Shown: piece after piece, positions 12,364-20,530 of the stretch | How the letters are laid out: every line of letters starts with the position of its first letter | Numbering within the stretch: the first letter of the stretch is position 1 | Assembly (NCBI RefSeq): GCF_014195505.1 | Contig: NZ_JACIBV010000002.1 | Coordinates: 620,001 to 684,000 of the forward strand | From: Nonomuraea dietziae | GTDB taxonomy: Bacteria > Actinomycetota > Actinomycetes > Streptosporangiales > Streptosporangiaceae | Length of the DNA stretch: 64,000 nt | Direction: 5' to 3' | The notes under the pieces: model-generated | What the model was told of the DNA's origin: nothing | The model's database searches: none | Seen by the model: only the letters and a program-made list of their open reading frames with translations | Program-made: the position numbers and the translations under genes

Positions 12364-13760
12364 GCGGAAACCCCCTCTTGCTCGCACAGCCAGCCGACGA
12401 TGCCCTCGACGGCGTCGCGGCAGGTGCCGCAGCCCGTCGTGGCCCTGGTCGCGGCGGCCACCGCTGTCACGTCTCGCGCGCCGGACTCCCAGCACGCCCT
12501 GATCTGGCCCTTGGTCACGTTGTTGCACTGGCAGACCTTGGCCGAGTCCGGCATCCTGACCGGGCTGTCGGCCACCGCCGCTCCCCCGGCGCCGGGGAAG
12601 AGCAGCCCCGCCCTGTCACCGGGCAGCGGCCCTCCCCTGTCGAAGAGCTGGGTGAGGGTTCCCACGGCGGCGCTCTCGCCCAGCAGGATCGCGCCCACCA
12701 GGCGGCCCTCGCGGATGACGAGCTTGCGGTAGGTGCCGCGCGCCCTGTGGCTGAAGCGCACCACCTCCGCGTGCTCCTCGGTCAGGTGGGTCTCGCCCAT
12801 CGCGGCCAGCTCCACGCTCTTGGCCTTGAGCCTGGTGACCATGCGCGAGCCGCGGTAGCGGGCGTCCTTGGCCGTGCCCGTGATCACGTCGGCCACCACG
12901 GCGGCCTGCTCCCACGCGGGCGCGACCAGGCCGTAGACGACGCCGTCGTGCTCGGCGCACTCGCCGATCGCGAAGACCGCGGGGTCGTCGGTGCGCAGCT
13001 CGTCGTCCACGACGACACCGCGGCGCACCTCCAGGCCCGCCTGGGCGGCCAGCTCGGTCTCCGGCCGCACGCCACAGGCCAGCACCACGAGGTCGCCTTC
13101 GACCAGCGTGCCGTCGGCCAGCCTGACGCCCTCGGGCAGCACCTCGGCCGCGCTCACGCCGGTGCGGATCTCCACGCCGAGGCCGGCGAGGGTCTCGCCG
13201 AGCACCAGCCCCGCCTCGGCGTCGAGCTGGCGCTCCATGAGGTGGCCCGCCAGGTGCAGCAGCGTGACCGGCAGGCCGCGGCCCGCCAGGCCGCGCGCGG
13301 CCTCGATGCCGAGCAGCCCGCCGCCGACCACGACCGCCCTGGAGCTGGTACGGCTGGCGGCCAGGATCTCCTGGCAGTCGTCGAGGGTGCGGAAGGGGAT
13401 GGCCCGCTCGACGCCGGGGATCGGCGGGACGACCGCGCTGCTGCCCGTGGCCAGCACCAGCACGTCGTACGGCACGCGCCGGCCGTCCTCGGCGATCACC
13501 GTTCTGGTCTCCCTGTCGATCTGGACGACGGGGGTGCCGAGGACCGCCTCGACGCCGTGCTCGCCGTACCAGGAGGGATCCAGCAGGCGTACCTGGTCGG
13601 GCCCCGAGCTCCCGGCCAGGACGTTCGACAGCAGCACCCTGTTGTAGGGCTGCCAGGTCTCCGCGCCGAACACGGTGACCCTGATCTCCTTGTCGCGGGC
13701 GCGCACCTCGCTGACCAGGCGCGCTCCCGCCATGCCGTTGCCGATCACGATGAGCCTCAT
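12360..13760 (-). CDS. FAD/NAD(P)H oxidoreductase with BFD-type Fe-S domain (nitrate reductase electron transfer)
   Basis: A 466-residue flavoprotein resembling the N-terminal half of NirB: MRLIVIGNGMAGARLVSEV binds FAD, VVVGGGLLGIEAARGL binds NAD(P)H, and the C-terminal region carries CQCNN and TTGCGTCRDAVEG, a BFD-like [2Fe-2S] site. In nitrate operons such proteins pass electrons from NADH to the assimilatory nitrate reductase (NasB/NasC role). It lies between nasA and nirB with ATGA and GTGA overlaps at either end, strongly suggesting coupled translation. The electron-transfer role to NasA is inferred from position and family. Confidence 0.87.
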   Translation of the reverse strand: MRLIVIGNGMAGARLVSEVRARDKEIRVTVFGAETWQPYNRVLLSNVLAGSSGPDQVRLLDPSWYGEHGVEAVLGTPVVQIDRETRTVIAEDGRRVPYDVLVLATGSSAVVPPIPGVERAIPFRTLDDCQEILAASRTSSRAVVVGGGLLGIEAARGLAGRGLPVTLLHLAGHLMERQLDAEAGLVLGETLAGLGVEIRTGVSAAEVLPEGVRLADGTLVEGDLVVLACGVRPETELAAQAGLEVRRGVVVDDELRTDDPAVFAIGECAEHDGVVYGLVAPAWEQAAVVADVITGTAKDARYRGSRMVTRLKAKSVELAAMGETHLTEEHAEVVRFSHRARGTYRKLVIREGRLVGAILLGESAAVGTLTQLFDRGGPLPGDRAGLLFPGAGGAAVADSPVRMPDSAKVCQCNNVTKGQIRACWESGARDVTAVAAATRATTGCGTCRDAVEGIVGWLCEQEGVSA

Positions 13761-15778
13761 GCGACCTTCTCCAGTCTGACCGCGCACACCTTGAACTCCG
13801 GCATCCGTGAGGTCGGGTCGAGTGCGGGATTGGTGAGGCGGTTGGCGCCCTCCCAGTGGAAGGGCATGAAAACGGTGTCGGATCTGATGGCTTCGCTGAT
13901 CCTGGCCACTCCCTCGGTGGCGCCCCTGCGGCTGCTGACGCGCACGAGATCGCCCGCGCCGATGCTCAGGTGCTCGGCGAGGTCGGGGTGGAGCTCGACG
14001 AACGGCTCGGGCGAGGCCTCGACCAGCGGGGCGATCCTGCGGGTCTGCGCCCCCGACTGGTAGTGGGCCAGGACCCTGCCGGTGGTGAGGTAGACGGGGA
14101 AGTCGGCGTCGGCCTCCTCCGCGGCCGCCCTGTGCGTGACGGGCACGAACCTGGCCAGGCCGTCGGGGGTGTGGAAGCGGTCGAGGAACATGCGCGGCGT
14201 GCCGGGGTGCTCCGGGGTGGGGCAGGGCCAGAACAGGCCGTCGCGCTCGTAGGTGATGCCCGAGTAGTCGGCCGTGCCGCCCTGCGAGGCGCGGCGCAGC
14301 TCGTCGAAGACCTCGCGCGGCTCGGCGGGCCAGGTGTGGCCCATCCGCAGCGCGAGCTCCTGGATGATCTCCAGGTCGGAGCGCACGCCCTCGGGCGGCT
14401 CGACGGCCTTGCGCCGCAGCTGGACCCTGCCCTCCAGGTTGGTCATGGTGCCGTTCTCCTCGGCCCACTGCGTGCTCGGCAGCACCACGTCGGCCAGGCG
14501 CGCGGTCTCGCTCAGCACGAAGTCGACGACGACCAGCAGGTCGAGGCTCTTCAGCCGCTCGGTGACGTGCGCGGACCTGGGCGCGGAGACCACCGGGTTC
14601 GAGCCGAAGACCAGCAGCGCCTTGGGCCCCTCGGCGGTGCCGAGCGCGTCGAGCAGTTCGTAGGCCGAGCGGCCGGGGCCTGGCAGCGTGCCGGGCTCGA
14701 CGCCCCAGACGGCCGCGACGTGCGCGCGGGCCGCAGGGTCGTCGATCTTGCGGTAGCCGGGCAGCTGGTCGGCCTTCTGGCCGTGCTCCCTGCCGCCCTG
14801 CCCGTTGCCCTGGCCCGTCACGCACCCGTAGCCGGAGCCCGGCGTGCCGGGCAGGCCGAGGGCGAGGGCGAGATTGATGAACGCGGTGACGGTGTCGGTG
14901 CCTTTGGCGTGCTGCTCGGCCCCCCTGCCCGTCAACAACACCGCTTTATTAGCATTTTTCAGCATTTGTACGGCTTGGCGGATGGCGGCCACCGGAACTC
15001 CCGTGACCCGCTCGACCCTTTCTGGCCACCATTCCGACACCGAAATTCGAACCGCTTCAAAACCGGACGTGCGACGCGCGATGTATTCGCTGTCGAGAGC
15101 CCCCTCGGAGATCGCCACGTGCAGCAGGCCGAGCGCGAGCGCGAGGTCCGTCCCCGGCGTCGGCTGCAGGTGCAGCGCGGCCAGCTTGGCGGTCGCGGTG
15201 CGCCTGGGGTCGATGACGATCAGGTCGGGCCGCGTGAGGTGCCTGACGATCGGCGGCATGGTCTCGGCCACGTTCCCGCCCGCCAGGAGCACCACGTCGG
15301 CCGCCGCCAGGTCGGTCAGCGGAAAGGGCATCCCCCTGTCGGCGCCGAAGGCCCTGACCGAGGCGGCCGCCGCCGACGACATGCAGAAGCGGCCGTTGTA
15401 GTCGATCTGGCTGGTGCCGAGCGCGACCCTGGCGAACTTGCCCAGCTGGTAGGCCTTCTCGTTGGTCAGCCCTCCGCCGCCGAACACGGCCACGCCGTCG
15501 GGACCGTGTTCGGAGCGCACCGCGCCCAGGCGGGAGGCCACGTGGTCGAGCGCCTGCTCCCAGGTGGCAGGACGGCCGTGCAGCAGCGGCGTGGTCAGCC
15601 GGTCCGGGCTCGACAGGAGCTCGGCGGCGGTCCAGCCCTTCTGGCACAGCGCGTCGGTGGCCTCGACCGTGACCCGCTCCCCCACGGTCAGCGACATGCC
15701 GCACTGCAGCGCGCAGTACGGGCAATGGGTGAGCGTAGGAGAAGTCACGCGATCGATGGTGCTTTTGGGCCGTTTCAC
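13757..15778 (-). CDS. nasA: Assimilatory nitrate reductase catalytic subunit (molybdopterin)
   Basis: A 673-residue molybdopterin oxidoreductase. C19, C22, C26 and C45 (CPYCALQC, then LCQKGW) bind the N-terminal [4Fe-4S] cluster. MGD-binding blocks follow, including GRFCMSSAAAA, TGQGNGQGGREHG and the C-terminal dinucleotide-binding domain (LTTGRVLAHYQSGAQTRR). It reduces nitrate to nitrite in the cytoplasm; no twin-arginine signal is present. GTG at 15778 has AGAAGGGA about 5 nt upstream; a GTG at 15748 inside the gene lacks a ribosome binding site. Its length is slightly short for NasA but complete. It lies 59 bp after narK. Confidence 0.93.
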   Translation of the reverse strand: MKRPKSTIDRVTSPTLTHCPYCALQCGMSLTVGERVTVEATDALCQKGWTAAELLSSPDRLTTPLLHGRPATWEQALDHVASRLGAVRSEHGPDGVAVFGGGGLTNEKAYQLGKFARVALGTSQIDYNGRFCMSSAAAASVRAFGADRGMPFPLTDLAAADVVLLAGGNVAETMPPIVRHLTRPDLIVIDPRRTATAKLAALHLQPTPGTDLALALGLLHVAISEGALDSEYIARRTSGFEAVRISVSEWWPERVERVTGVPVAAIRQAVQMLKNANKAVLLTGRGAEQHAKGTDTVTAFINLALALGLPGTPGSGYGCVTGQGNGQGGREHGQKADQLPGYRKIDDPAARAHVAAVWGVEPGTLPGPGRSAYELLDALGTAEGPKALLVFGSNPVVSAPRSAHVTERLKSLDLLVVVDFVLSETARLADVVLPSTQWAEENGTMTNLEGRVQLRRKAVEPPEGVRSDLEIIQELALRMGHTWPAEPREVFDELRRASQGGTADYSGITYERDGLFWPCPTPEHPGTPRMFLDRFHTPDGLARFVPVTHRAAAEEADADFPVYLTTGRVLAHYQSGAQTRRIAPLVEASPEPFVELHPDLAEHLSIGAGDLVRVSSRRGATEGVARISEAIRSDTVFMPFHWEGANRLTNPALDPTSRMPEFKVCAVRLEKVA

Positions 15779-15837
15779 ACCGGGGTCCCTTCTGTTACTA
15801 ACGTGCTAACAGCGGCTCACCGCGCCAGTGAGAAGTT

Positions 15838-17148
15838 TCAGACGCGGGCGTGGGCGAGGCTGGGGAGCCTGGCGACGCCGACCGTGCGCGTGTAGCACCA
15901 CCAGGTGACGGCGAAGCAGGCGGCGTAGAACAGGCCGAAGGCGACGAAGGCGGCGGCGGGGCTGCCGGTCGCCGCGAAGGACATGCCGAAGCCACGGTTG
16001 ATGAGGAAGCCGCCGAACGCGCCGATGGCCGAGATGATGCCGATCGCGGCGGAGGCCTGGCGCTTGCCGTACAGGAGGGCCTGTTCGCCGGTGCCGAACT
16101 GCTCGGCGGCCTTGGCCTGGAAGATGGCCGGGATCATGCGGTAGGTCGAGCCGTTGCCGATGCCGGCGGTGACGAACAGGGTCTGGAAGGCCAGGAAGAA
16201 CAGCCAGAAGCTGCCAGAGGCGCTGGCCAGCCAGACCAGGACGACGCCCGCGCCCATCGCGGCGAAGTTCCAGAGCGTGACGGGCGCGCCGCCAAGGCGG
16301 TCGGACAGCCAGCCGCCGACCGGCCTGATGAGCGAGCCGAGCAGCGGGCCGACGAAGGCGACCGCCGCCCACGCCGAGCCGGGGAACAGGCTCTTGGCCA
16401 GCAGGGGGAAGGCGGTGGAGTAGCCGATGAACGAGCCGAAGGTGCCGATGTAGAGGAAGGACATCACCCACGTCTGCGCCTTGCCCGCCACCGCCCACTG
16501 CTCCCGGGGGCTGGCCTTGGCGCTGGCCAGGTTGTCCATGAAGAACCAGGCGCAGGCGGCGGCCACCACGACGAACGGCACCCAGAACCAGCCGGCGGCG
16601 GCCAGGCCGAACGCGCCGATCACCAGCGGCATGACCAGCTGCACGGAGCTGACGCCGATGTTGCCGCCCGCCGCGTTCAGGCCGAGCGCCGAGCCCTGCT
16701 TGTGCTGGGGGTAGAAGTAGGTGATGTTGGCCATGCTGGAGGCGAAGTTGCCGCCGCCGAAGCCCGCCGTCGCCGCGATCACCAGGAACACCCAGTACGG
16801 CGTGCCCGGATCGCTGACCGCGACGCCGAGCAGCACCGCGGGGATGAGCAGCAGCAGCGCGCTCACCACGGTGAAGGTGCGCCCGCCGAACCTCGCGGGG
16901 CCGAAGGTGTAGGGGATCCGCAGCGCGGAGCCGATCAGGTTGGGCAGCGCCACCAGCCAGAACAGCTGGTCGGTGGTGAAGTCGAAGGCGCCCATCTTGG
17001 CCGCGACGATGCTCCACAGCGTCCAGACGGTGAAGCCCACGTGCTCGGCCAGGATGGAGAAGGCCAGGTTGCGCCTGGCCACCCGCTTGCCGTCCCGCTC
17101 CCAGAATGCGGGGTCGTCAGGGTGCCAGTCGGCGATCCAGCGCGCCAT
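15838..17148 (-). CDS. narK: Nitrate/nitrite transporter, MFS NNP family
   Basis: A 436-residue major facilitator with about 12 membrane helices. The NNP-family nitrate signature is visible as GFGGGNFASSMANI and LNAAGGNIGVSSVQ. It imports nitrate or exchanges it for nitrite across the cytoplasmic membrane. ATG at 17148 follows a strong AGGAGGA. It is the first gene of the seven-gene minus-strand operon that runs to 7643; regulation probably acts on the upstream region 17149-17280, where TACGGT (complement of 17176-17181) is a possible -10 and GlnR-like half-sites occur. Confidence 0.92.
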   Translation of the reverse strand: MARWIADWHPDDPAFWERDGKRVARRNLAFSILAEHVGFTVWTLWSIVAAKMGAFDFTTDQLFWLVALPNLIGSALRIPYTFGPARFGGRTFTVVSALLLLIPAVLLGVAVSDPGTPYWVFLVIAATAGFGGGNFASSMANITYFYPQHKQGSALGLNAAGGNIGVSSVQLVMPLVIGAFGLAAAGWFWVPFVVVAAACAWFFMDNLASAKASPREQWAVAGKAQTWVMSFLYIGTFGSFIGYSTAFPLLAKSLFPGSAWAAVAFVGPLLGSLIRPVGGWLSDRLGGAPVTLWNFAAMGAGVVLVWLASASGSFWLFFLAFQTLFVTAGIGNGSTYRMIPAIFQAKAAEQFGTGEQALLYGKRQASAAIGIISAIGAFGGFLINRGFGMSFAATGSPAAAFVAFGLFYAACFAVTWWCYTRTVGVARLPSLAHARV

Positions 17149-17652
17149 CGTTCCTCCTACGGTTCGGGGATCTCGACCGTAGGAAGGGCGGGTTACGCAC
17201 CTTGACGATGTGTGACGGTGCGCCGGTTACATGTCACTCACCGCCGTAACAATCAATGCATGTGTTTCACCTGCGCAACACGGCGTTAACACCGCGCCAG
17301 GGTGCGCCCCCGGCATCGGCGGGCGGACGCTCCCCTCCTCGGTCGAGCCGCCCTTCGGTCAGGACCGGGACGGCGCCGTCGTCGCCGAGGTCATGGCGCA
17401 GGCGCCACATGTGGCTGTTGCCGCGGTGCGCCCGCGCTCGGCCGCCGCCCTCGCCCACTCCTCACCCTCGGCCCTGTGAGCAGCGCGAAAGAGCGGCGGA
17501 ACAGATCGTGTACTCCGATCGCGCCTTTTCCCTCGACCGGGCCCGCCGGGCGATCCACCGGTTCGTGTTCGTTCGCGGGGCGAGCGACGGTTCGTCCCGC
17601 GCCGCAATGGGAATCGTTTCCTGGACGACGACAACGTTCTCGGGGAGTTGCC
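17149..17652. other. Divergent intergenic region narK/def
   Basis: This 504-bp stretch separates narK (minus) from the deformylase gene (plus). The narK side (17149-17280) holds the operon promoter and GlnR-like motifs. The rest, 17281-17652, has open frames on both strands, including one continuous with def back to 17302, but the translations are Arg/Ala/Pro-rich with no recognisable domain, so I call no gene. A GGGAAT...GTT element near 17608-17638 looks like a sigma-R promoter but its spacing is off. Confidence 0.5.
17226..17279 (-). promoter_or_regulatory. Candidate GlnR-type operator upstream of narK
   Basis: Read on the narK strand, 17279-17264 is GTTGC-GCAGGT-GAAAC, which matches the GlnR consensus gTnAC-n6-GaAAC in 9 of the specified bases with one change. 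Nearer narK, GTTAC (17226-17230) and GTAAC (17246-17250) form an inverted pair spaced by 15 bp. GlnR activates nitrate genes in streptomycetes, and the operon carries an NnaR-like gene, so the position is sensible. The match is by eye only. Confidence 0.45.
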
Positions 17653-18129
17653 GTGGCCGTGCAGCGCATCCGCGCTTTCGACGATCCTGTGCTGCGCGCC
17701 GTCGCGCGGCCGGTGACCGCGTTCGACAAGGAGCTTCGCGGCCTGGTCAAGTCGCTGACGCTCACGATGCGCCAGGGCGCGGGACGCGCCGGGCTCGCCG
17801 CCCCGCAGCTCGGGGTGCAGGCCAGGGTGGTCGTCTTCGACTACGACGGCAGGGCGGGACACCTGGTCAACCCGCGGCTGGAGCTGTCGGAGCGCACGAT
17901 CGTGGCCGACGAGGCGTGCCTGTCGGCGCCTGGCCTGTGGTGGCCGCTGGAGCGTTCCTTCGGGGTCACCGCGCGCGGTCGCGACATGTACGGCAAGCCA
18001 GTGACGGTCAGGGCCATCGGGACACTGGCCAGGGTGCTGCAGCACGAGGTGGACCATCTCGACGGCGTGCTGTTCGTCGACCGTCTGGCCGACGACGAGC
18101 GCGACCGCTTCATGGAGATGGCTCGCTGA
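17653..18129 (+). CDS. def: Peptide deformylase
   Basis: A 158-residue metallo-deformylase that removes the formyl group from nascent N-terminal methionine. The three motifs are present: GRAGLAAPQ at 44-52 (motif I), EACLS at 87-91 (motif II, metal ligand Cys89) and HEVDH at 131-135 (motif III, two His ligands and catalytic Glu132). Motif II has Ala where most enzymes have Gly (EGCLS). GTG at 17653 was chosen because GGGGAG lies 5 nt upstream and the family start fits; the frame is open far upstream without homology. Its downstream neighbours are broken genes. It is probably one of two or more deformylases in the genome (inference). Confidence 0.9.
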   Translation: MAVQRIRAFDDPVLRAVARPVTAFDKELRGLVKSLTLTMRQGAGRAGLAAPQLGVQARVVVFDYDGRAGHLVNPRLELSERTIVADEACLSAPGLWWPLERSFGVTARGRDMYGKPVTVRAIGTLARVLQHEVDHLDGVLFVDRLADDERDRFMEMAR

Positions 18130-18153
18130 TCCTGCCCTGGTGCTCGGCCCTGG

Positions 18154-18400
18154 TCAGGCCCGCTCGACGATGAGGCGGGCCAGGTCGACGACCGTGGCCC
18201 TGCGGCGGGCCAGCGACCTGGCCGCGTCGGGCTCGTCGAGGACGAGCCTGCGCAGCTGCGGCACCGAGAAGTTCCACTGCACCAGCCCCAGCACCGTGAA
18301 CAGCAGGTCCTGGGCGGCGGTCCTCGACTCCACGCCACCTGCCACCAGCGCGGTCGTGTGACCCTCGTAGGTCTCGCGCCGCTCCTCCTCGCCGAGGGGC
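18154..18400 (-). pseudogene. C-terminal remnant of a TetR-family regulator
   Basis: The minus strand encodes about 80 residues of TetR ligand-binding domain (RRETYEGHTTALV, then AAQDLLFTVLGLVQWNF and RRATVVDLARLIVERA) ending at TGA 18154. No helix-turn-helix precedes it: moving upstream the frame runs into sequence belonging to an SDR remnant on the other strand. The N-terminal 100 or so residues are missing. The upper boundary is estimated. Confidence 0.7.
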
Positions 18401-18580
18401 GCCTTCGGCGCGGGCCACGACAGCGCGGGCGACCAGGCCGTCGCCGAGCACGGCGCCACGCTGCCGCTCGGCAGGTTCGGCACGCCTGAGGAGGCGGCCT
18501 CGGCGGCGCTGTTCGTGATGGCCAACGCCTACGTGACGGGCACCGTGCTCACCGTGGACGGCGGCGCGAGCCTGGCCTGA
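18401..18580 (+). pseudogene. C-terminal remnant of a short-chain dehydrogenase
   Basis: The plus strand encodes the last 55-60 residues of an SDR: HGATLPLGRFGTPEEAA, then ALFVMANAYVTGTVLTVDGG and the stop at 18578. This is the standard SDR C-terminus after the active site; the Rossmann fold and YxxxK catalytic residues are absent. It abuts the TetR remnant on the opposite strand near 18400, so one deletion of the middle of a divergent TetR/SDR pair explains both. The left boundary is estimated. Confidence 0.7.
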
Positions 18581-18628
18581 CCGAAAACCGGATGCGCGCA
18601 GGCCAAAGGTGCCTCTAGCCTGGCAGAC

Positions 18629-18652
18629 ATGTCTACGCCCCGGATCTCTTAG
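18629..18652 (+). CDS. Leader peptide of the ABC-F gene (7 residues)
   Basis: ATG at 18629 opens a 7-codon frame, MSTPRIS, ending in TAG at 18650-18652, 60 bp ahead of the ABC-F start. TAGCCT at 18616-18621 lies exactly 7 nt before the ATG, so transcription would begin at or next to it and the peptide would be read leaderless. The 5' arm of a hairpin begins at the stop codon. Short uORFs of this kind control antibiotic-resistance ABC-F and erm genes by ribosome stalling. Translation of this one is inferred, not shown. Confidence 0.6.
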   Translation: MSTPRIS

Positions 18653-18702
18653 CTCGGACACCCGCCTTCGTACCACCCGTGTGTCCAAGAGCTTATCCGG
18701 AG
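18640..18702 (+). promoter_or_regulatory. Attenuator hairpin linking the leader peptide to the ABC-F ribosome binding site
   Basis: Three blocks pair in register: CCGGAT (18640-18645, inside the uORF codons for Pro-Arg-Ile) with ATCCGG (18695-18700); AGCTC (18651-18655) with GAGCT (18689-18693); and GGACAC (18656-18661) with GTGTCC (18681-18686). The outer block includes two G residues of the ABC-F ribosome binding site GGAG (18699-18702). A ribosome stalled on the uORF would open the stem and expose that site. Confidence 0.6.
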
Positions 18703-18711
18703 CGTTACCTC

Positions 18712-20301
18712 ATGATTACCTTTCGTGATGTCGACGTGCGCGTCGGCGCGCGTCTGCTGCTGTCCGGCATCACCGCCCACATCGCCCCCGGCGACCGTGT
18801 CGGCCTGGTCGGCCGCAACGGCGCGGGCAAGACCACGCTGATGCGGATCCTGGCGGGGCAGGGCAGGCCCGCCGCGGGAACCGTCGTCCGCACGGGCCCC
18901 GTCGGCTACCTCCCCCAGGATCCTTCGGCCGCCGACCCCTCGCTCACCGTCACCGACCGCATCCTGTCGGCCCGCGGCATGGACGAGGCCGTCCGCGCCC
19001 TGCGCGCCGCCGAACTCGCCCTCGCCGAGCTCCCCGCGGACTCGGCCATGGCCCGTTACGTCAGGGCCGAGGCGGAGTTCCAGGCCCGAGGCGGATACGC
19101 CGCCGAGGCCGAGGCGGCGAGGGTCGCGGCGGGCCTCGGCCTGCCCGACCGGCTGCTGGCCCAGCCGCTCGGCACCCTCTCGGGCGGCCAGCGGCGGCGC
19201 GTCGAGCTGGCCAGGGTTCTGTTCGCGGAGCGGGGCACGCTGCTGCTGGACGAGCCCACCAACCACCTCGACGGCGACTCCATCGCGTGGCTGCGCTCCT
19301 TCCTCGCCTCCTACCAGGGCGGCCTGGTGGTCATCAGCCACGACACCGACCTGCTGGCCGACGTGGTCAACAGGGTATGGCGGCTGGACGCCGAGCTGGC
19401 GGCGATGGAGGTGCACAACACCGACTGGAAGACCTACCTCGCCGACAGCGGGGCCGCCGAGCGTCGCAGGGTACGGCAGCGGGCCGCCGCCGAGCGCAAG
19501 GCCGCCGCGCTGCGCGCCCAGGCCGACAGGATGCGGTCCAACGTGGCCACGGCCGTACGCGCTCGCGACATGGCACGCCGCGCCGACCGGATGCTGGCGG
19601 GGGTCGAGCCCGCCCGCCGTACCGAGAAGGTCGCCAGGATCCGGCTGCCCGAGCCTGCGCCGAGCGGACGCGTCCCGCTGGGCGCGGTCAGCCTCGGCAA
19701 GTCCTACGGGAGCCTGGAGGTCCTGACCGGCGTGGACCTGGCCGTCGACAGGGGCGCGCGGCTCGTGGTGCTCGGCCTGAACGGCGCGGGCAAGACCACG
19801 CTGCTGAAGATCCTCGCGGGACGGCTCGCGCCCGACTCCGGCAGGGTGGTGCACGGTCACGGCCTGCGGCTCGGCTACTTCGCCCAGGAGCACGACACGC
19901 TCGACCCTGCCCGAACCGTCGGGCAGAACCTGGCCTTGGCCGCGCCGGGGCTGAGCGACGGCGAAGCCCGCAACATCCTCGGCTCGTTCCTGTTCGGCGG
20001 CGACGACGTCGACAAGCCCGCCGGGGTGCTGTCGGGCGGCGAGAAGACGCGGCTGGCGCTGGCGGGTCTGGTCAGCTCGGGGGCGAACGTGCTGCTGCTC
20101 GACGAGCCGACCAACAACCTCGACCCGGCTTCGCGGGCGGAGGTGCTGAGGGCGGTGGGCGCGTACAAGGGGGCGGTGGTGATGGTCACGCACGACGAGG
20201 AGGCGGTCGAGGCGCTGCGGCCCGAGCGGGTGCTGGTGCTGCCCGACGGCGTCGAGGACCTCTGGAACGAGGGCTACGCGGACCTGATCAGCCTGGCGTG
20301 A
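18712..20301 (+). CDS. ABC-F family ATPase, probable ribosome protection protein
   Basis: A 529-residue protein with two ABC ATPase domains and no membrane segment, the ABC-F layout. Domain 1 has GRNGAGKTT, LSGGQRRR and LLLDEPTNHLD; domain 2 has GLNGAGKTT, LSGGEKTR and LLLDEPTNNLD. The charged linker between them (about 240-320, rich in Arg/Ala/Glu) would reach toward the peptidyl-transferase centre. ABC-F proteins act on ribosomes, either as translation factors or by dislodging antibiotics. ATG at 18712 has GGAG 9 nt upstream; an in-frame start at 18679 lies inside the hairpin and is unlikely. The leader peptide and attenuator upstream favour an inducible antibiotic-resistance role (inference). 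Confidence 0.9.
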   Translation: MITFRDVDVRVGARLLLSGITAHIAPGDRVGLVGRNGAGKTTLMRILAGQGRPAAGTVVRTGPVGYLPQDPSAADPSLTVTDRILSARGMDEAVRALRAAELALAELPADSAMARYVRAEAEFQARGGYAAEAEAARVAAGLGLPDRLLAQPLGTLSGGQRRRVELARVLFAERGTLLLDEPTNHLDGDSIAWLRSFLASYQGGLVVISHDTDLLADVVNRVWRLDAELAAMEVHNTDWKTYLADSGAAERRRVRQRAAAERKAAALRAQADRMRSNVATAVRARDMARRADRMLAGVEPARRTEKVARIRLPEPAPSGRVPLGAVSLGKSYGSLEVLTGVDLAVDRGARLVVLGLNGAGKTTLLKILAGRLAPDSGRVVHGHGLRLGYFAQEHDTLDPARTVGQNLALAAPGLSDGEARNILGSFLFGGDDVDKPAGVLSGGEKTRLALAGLVSSGANVLLLDEPTNNLDPASRAEVLRAVGAYKGAVVMVTHDEEAVEALRPERVLVLPDGVEDLWNEGYADLISLA

Positions 20302-20345
20302 CGGGCTCGGCCCACCGGCGCCGGGCCCGCAACGCCGGACCCGGC

Positions 20346-20363
20346 GCTCGGCGATCGCCGAGC
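20346..20363. terminator. Candidate terminator after the ABC-F gene
   Basis: GCTCGGCGATCGCCGAGC is a perfect 18-bp palindrome that folds as a 7-bp stem with a GATC loop, 45 bp after the ABC-F stop. There is no T-tract, which is common for high-GC terminators. A protein-binding palindrome is the alternative. Confidence 0.45.
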
Positions 20364-20461
20364 CGCCGCGGCGGGACGGCGTGCGTCCCTGACCCGGCCG
20401 GTCTGGTCGGGTCAGGCGCGGAATGCCGATCAATTGCGTGGATGACCAGACATTAACCTAA

Positions 20462-20489
20462 CGCAACTGGTCAATCACCCTCAGTTGCG
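20462..20489. promoter_or_regulatory. Inverted repeat upstream of the lectin gene
   Basis: CGCAACTG (20462-20469) and CAGTTGCG (20482-20489) form a perfect 8-bp inverted repeat with a 12-bp spacer, about two helical turns centre to centre. It ends 41 bp before the lectin ATG in a locally AT-richer stretch. This spacing suits a dimeric repressor or activator; no regulator is adjacent. Confidence 0.45.
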
Positions 20490-20530
20490 GGATGGTGTTC
20501 GCGTTCTGATCAACCTGCCCAGGAGGCACC

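Noticed and set aside
17231..17479. Small open frames on both strands between narK and def
   Set aside because: The translations show no family features, no ribosome binding site, and overlap with the narK regulatory region.
17608..17640. Sigma-R type promoter (GGAAT-N18-GTT) ahead of def
   Set aside because: The spacing between GGAAT and GTT is 21 rather than 18 bp.
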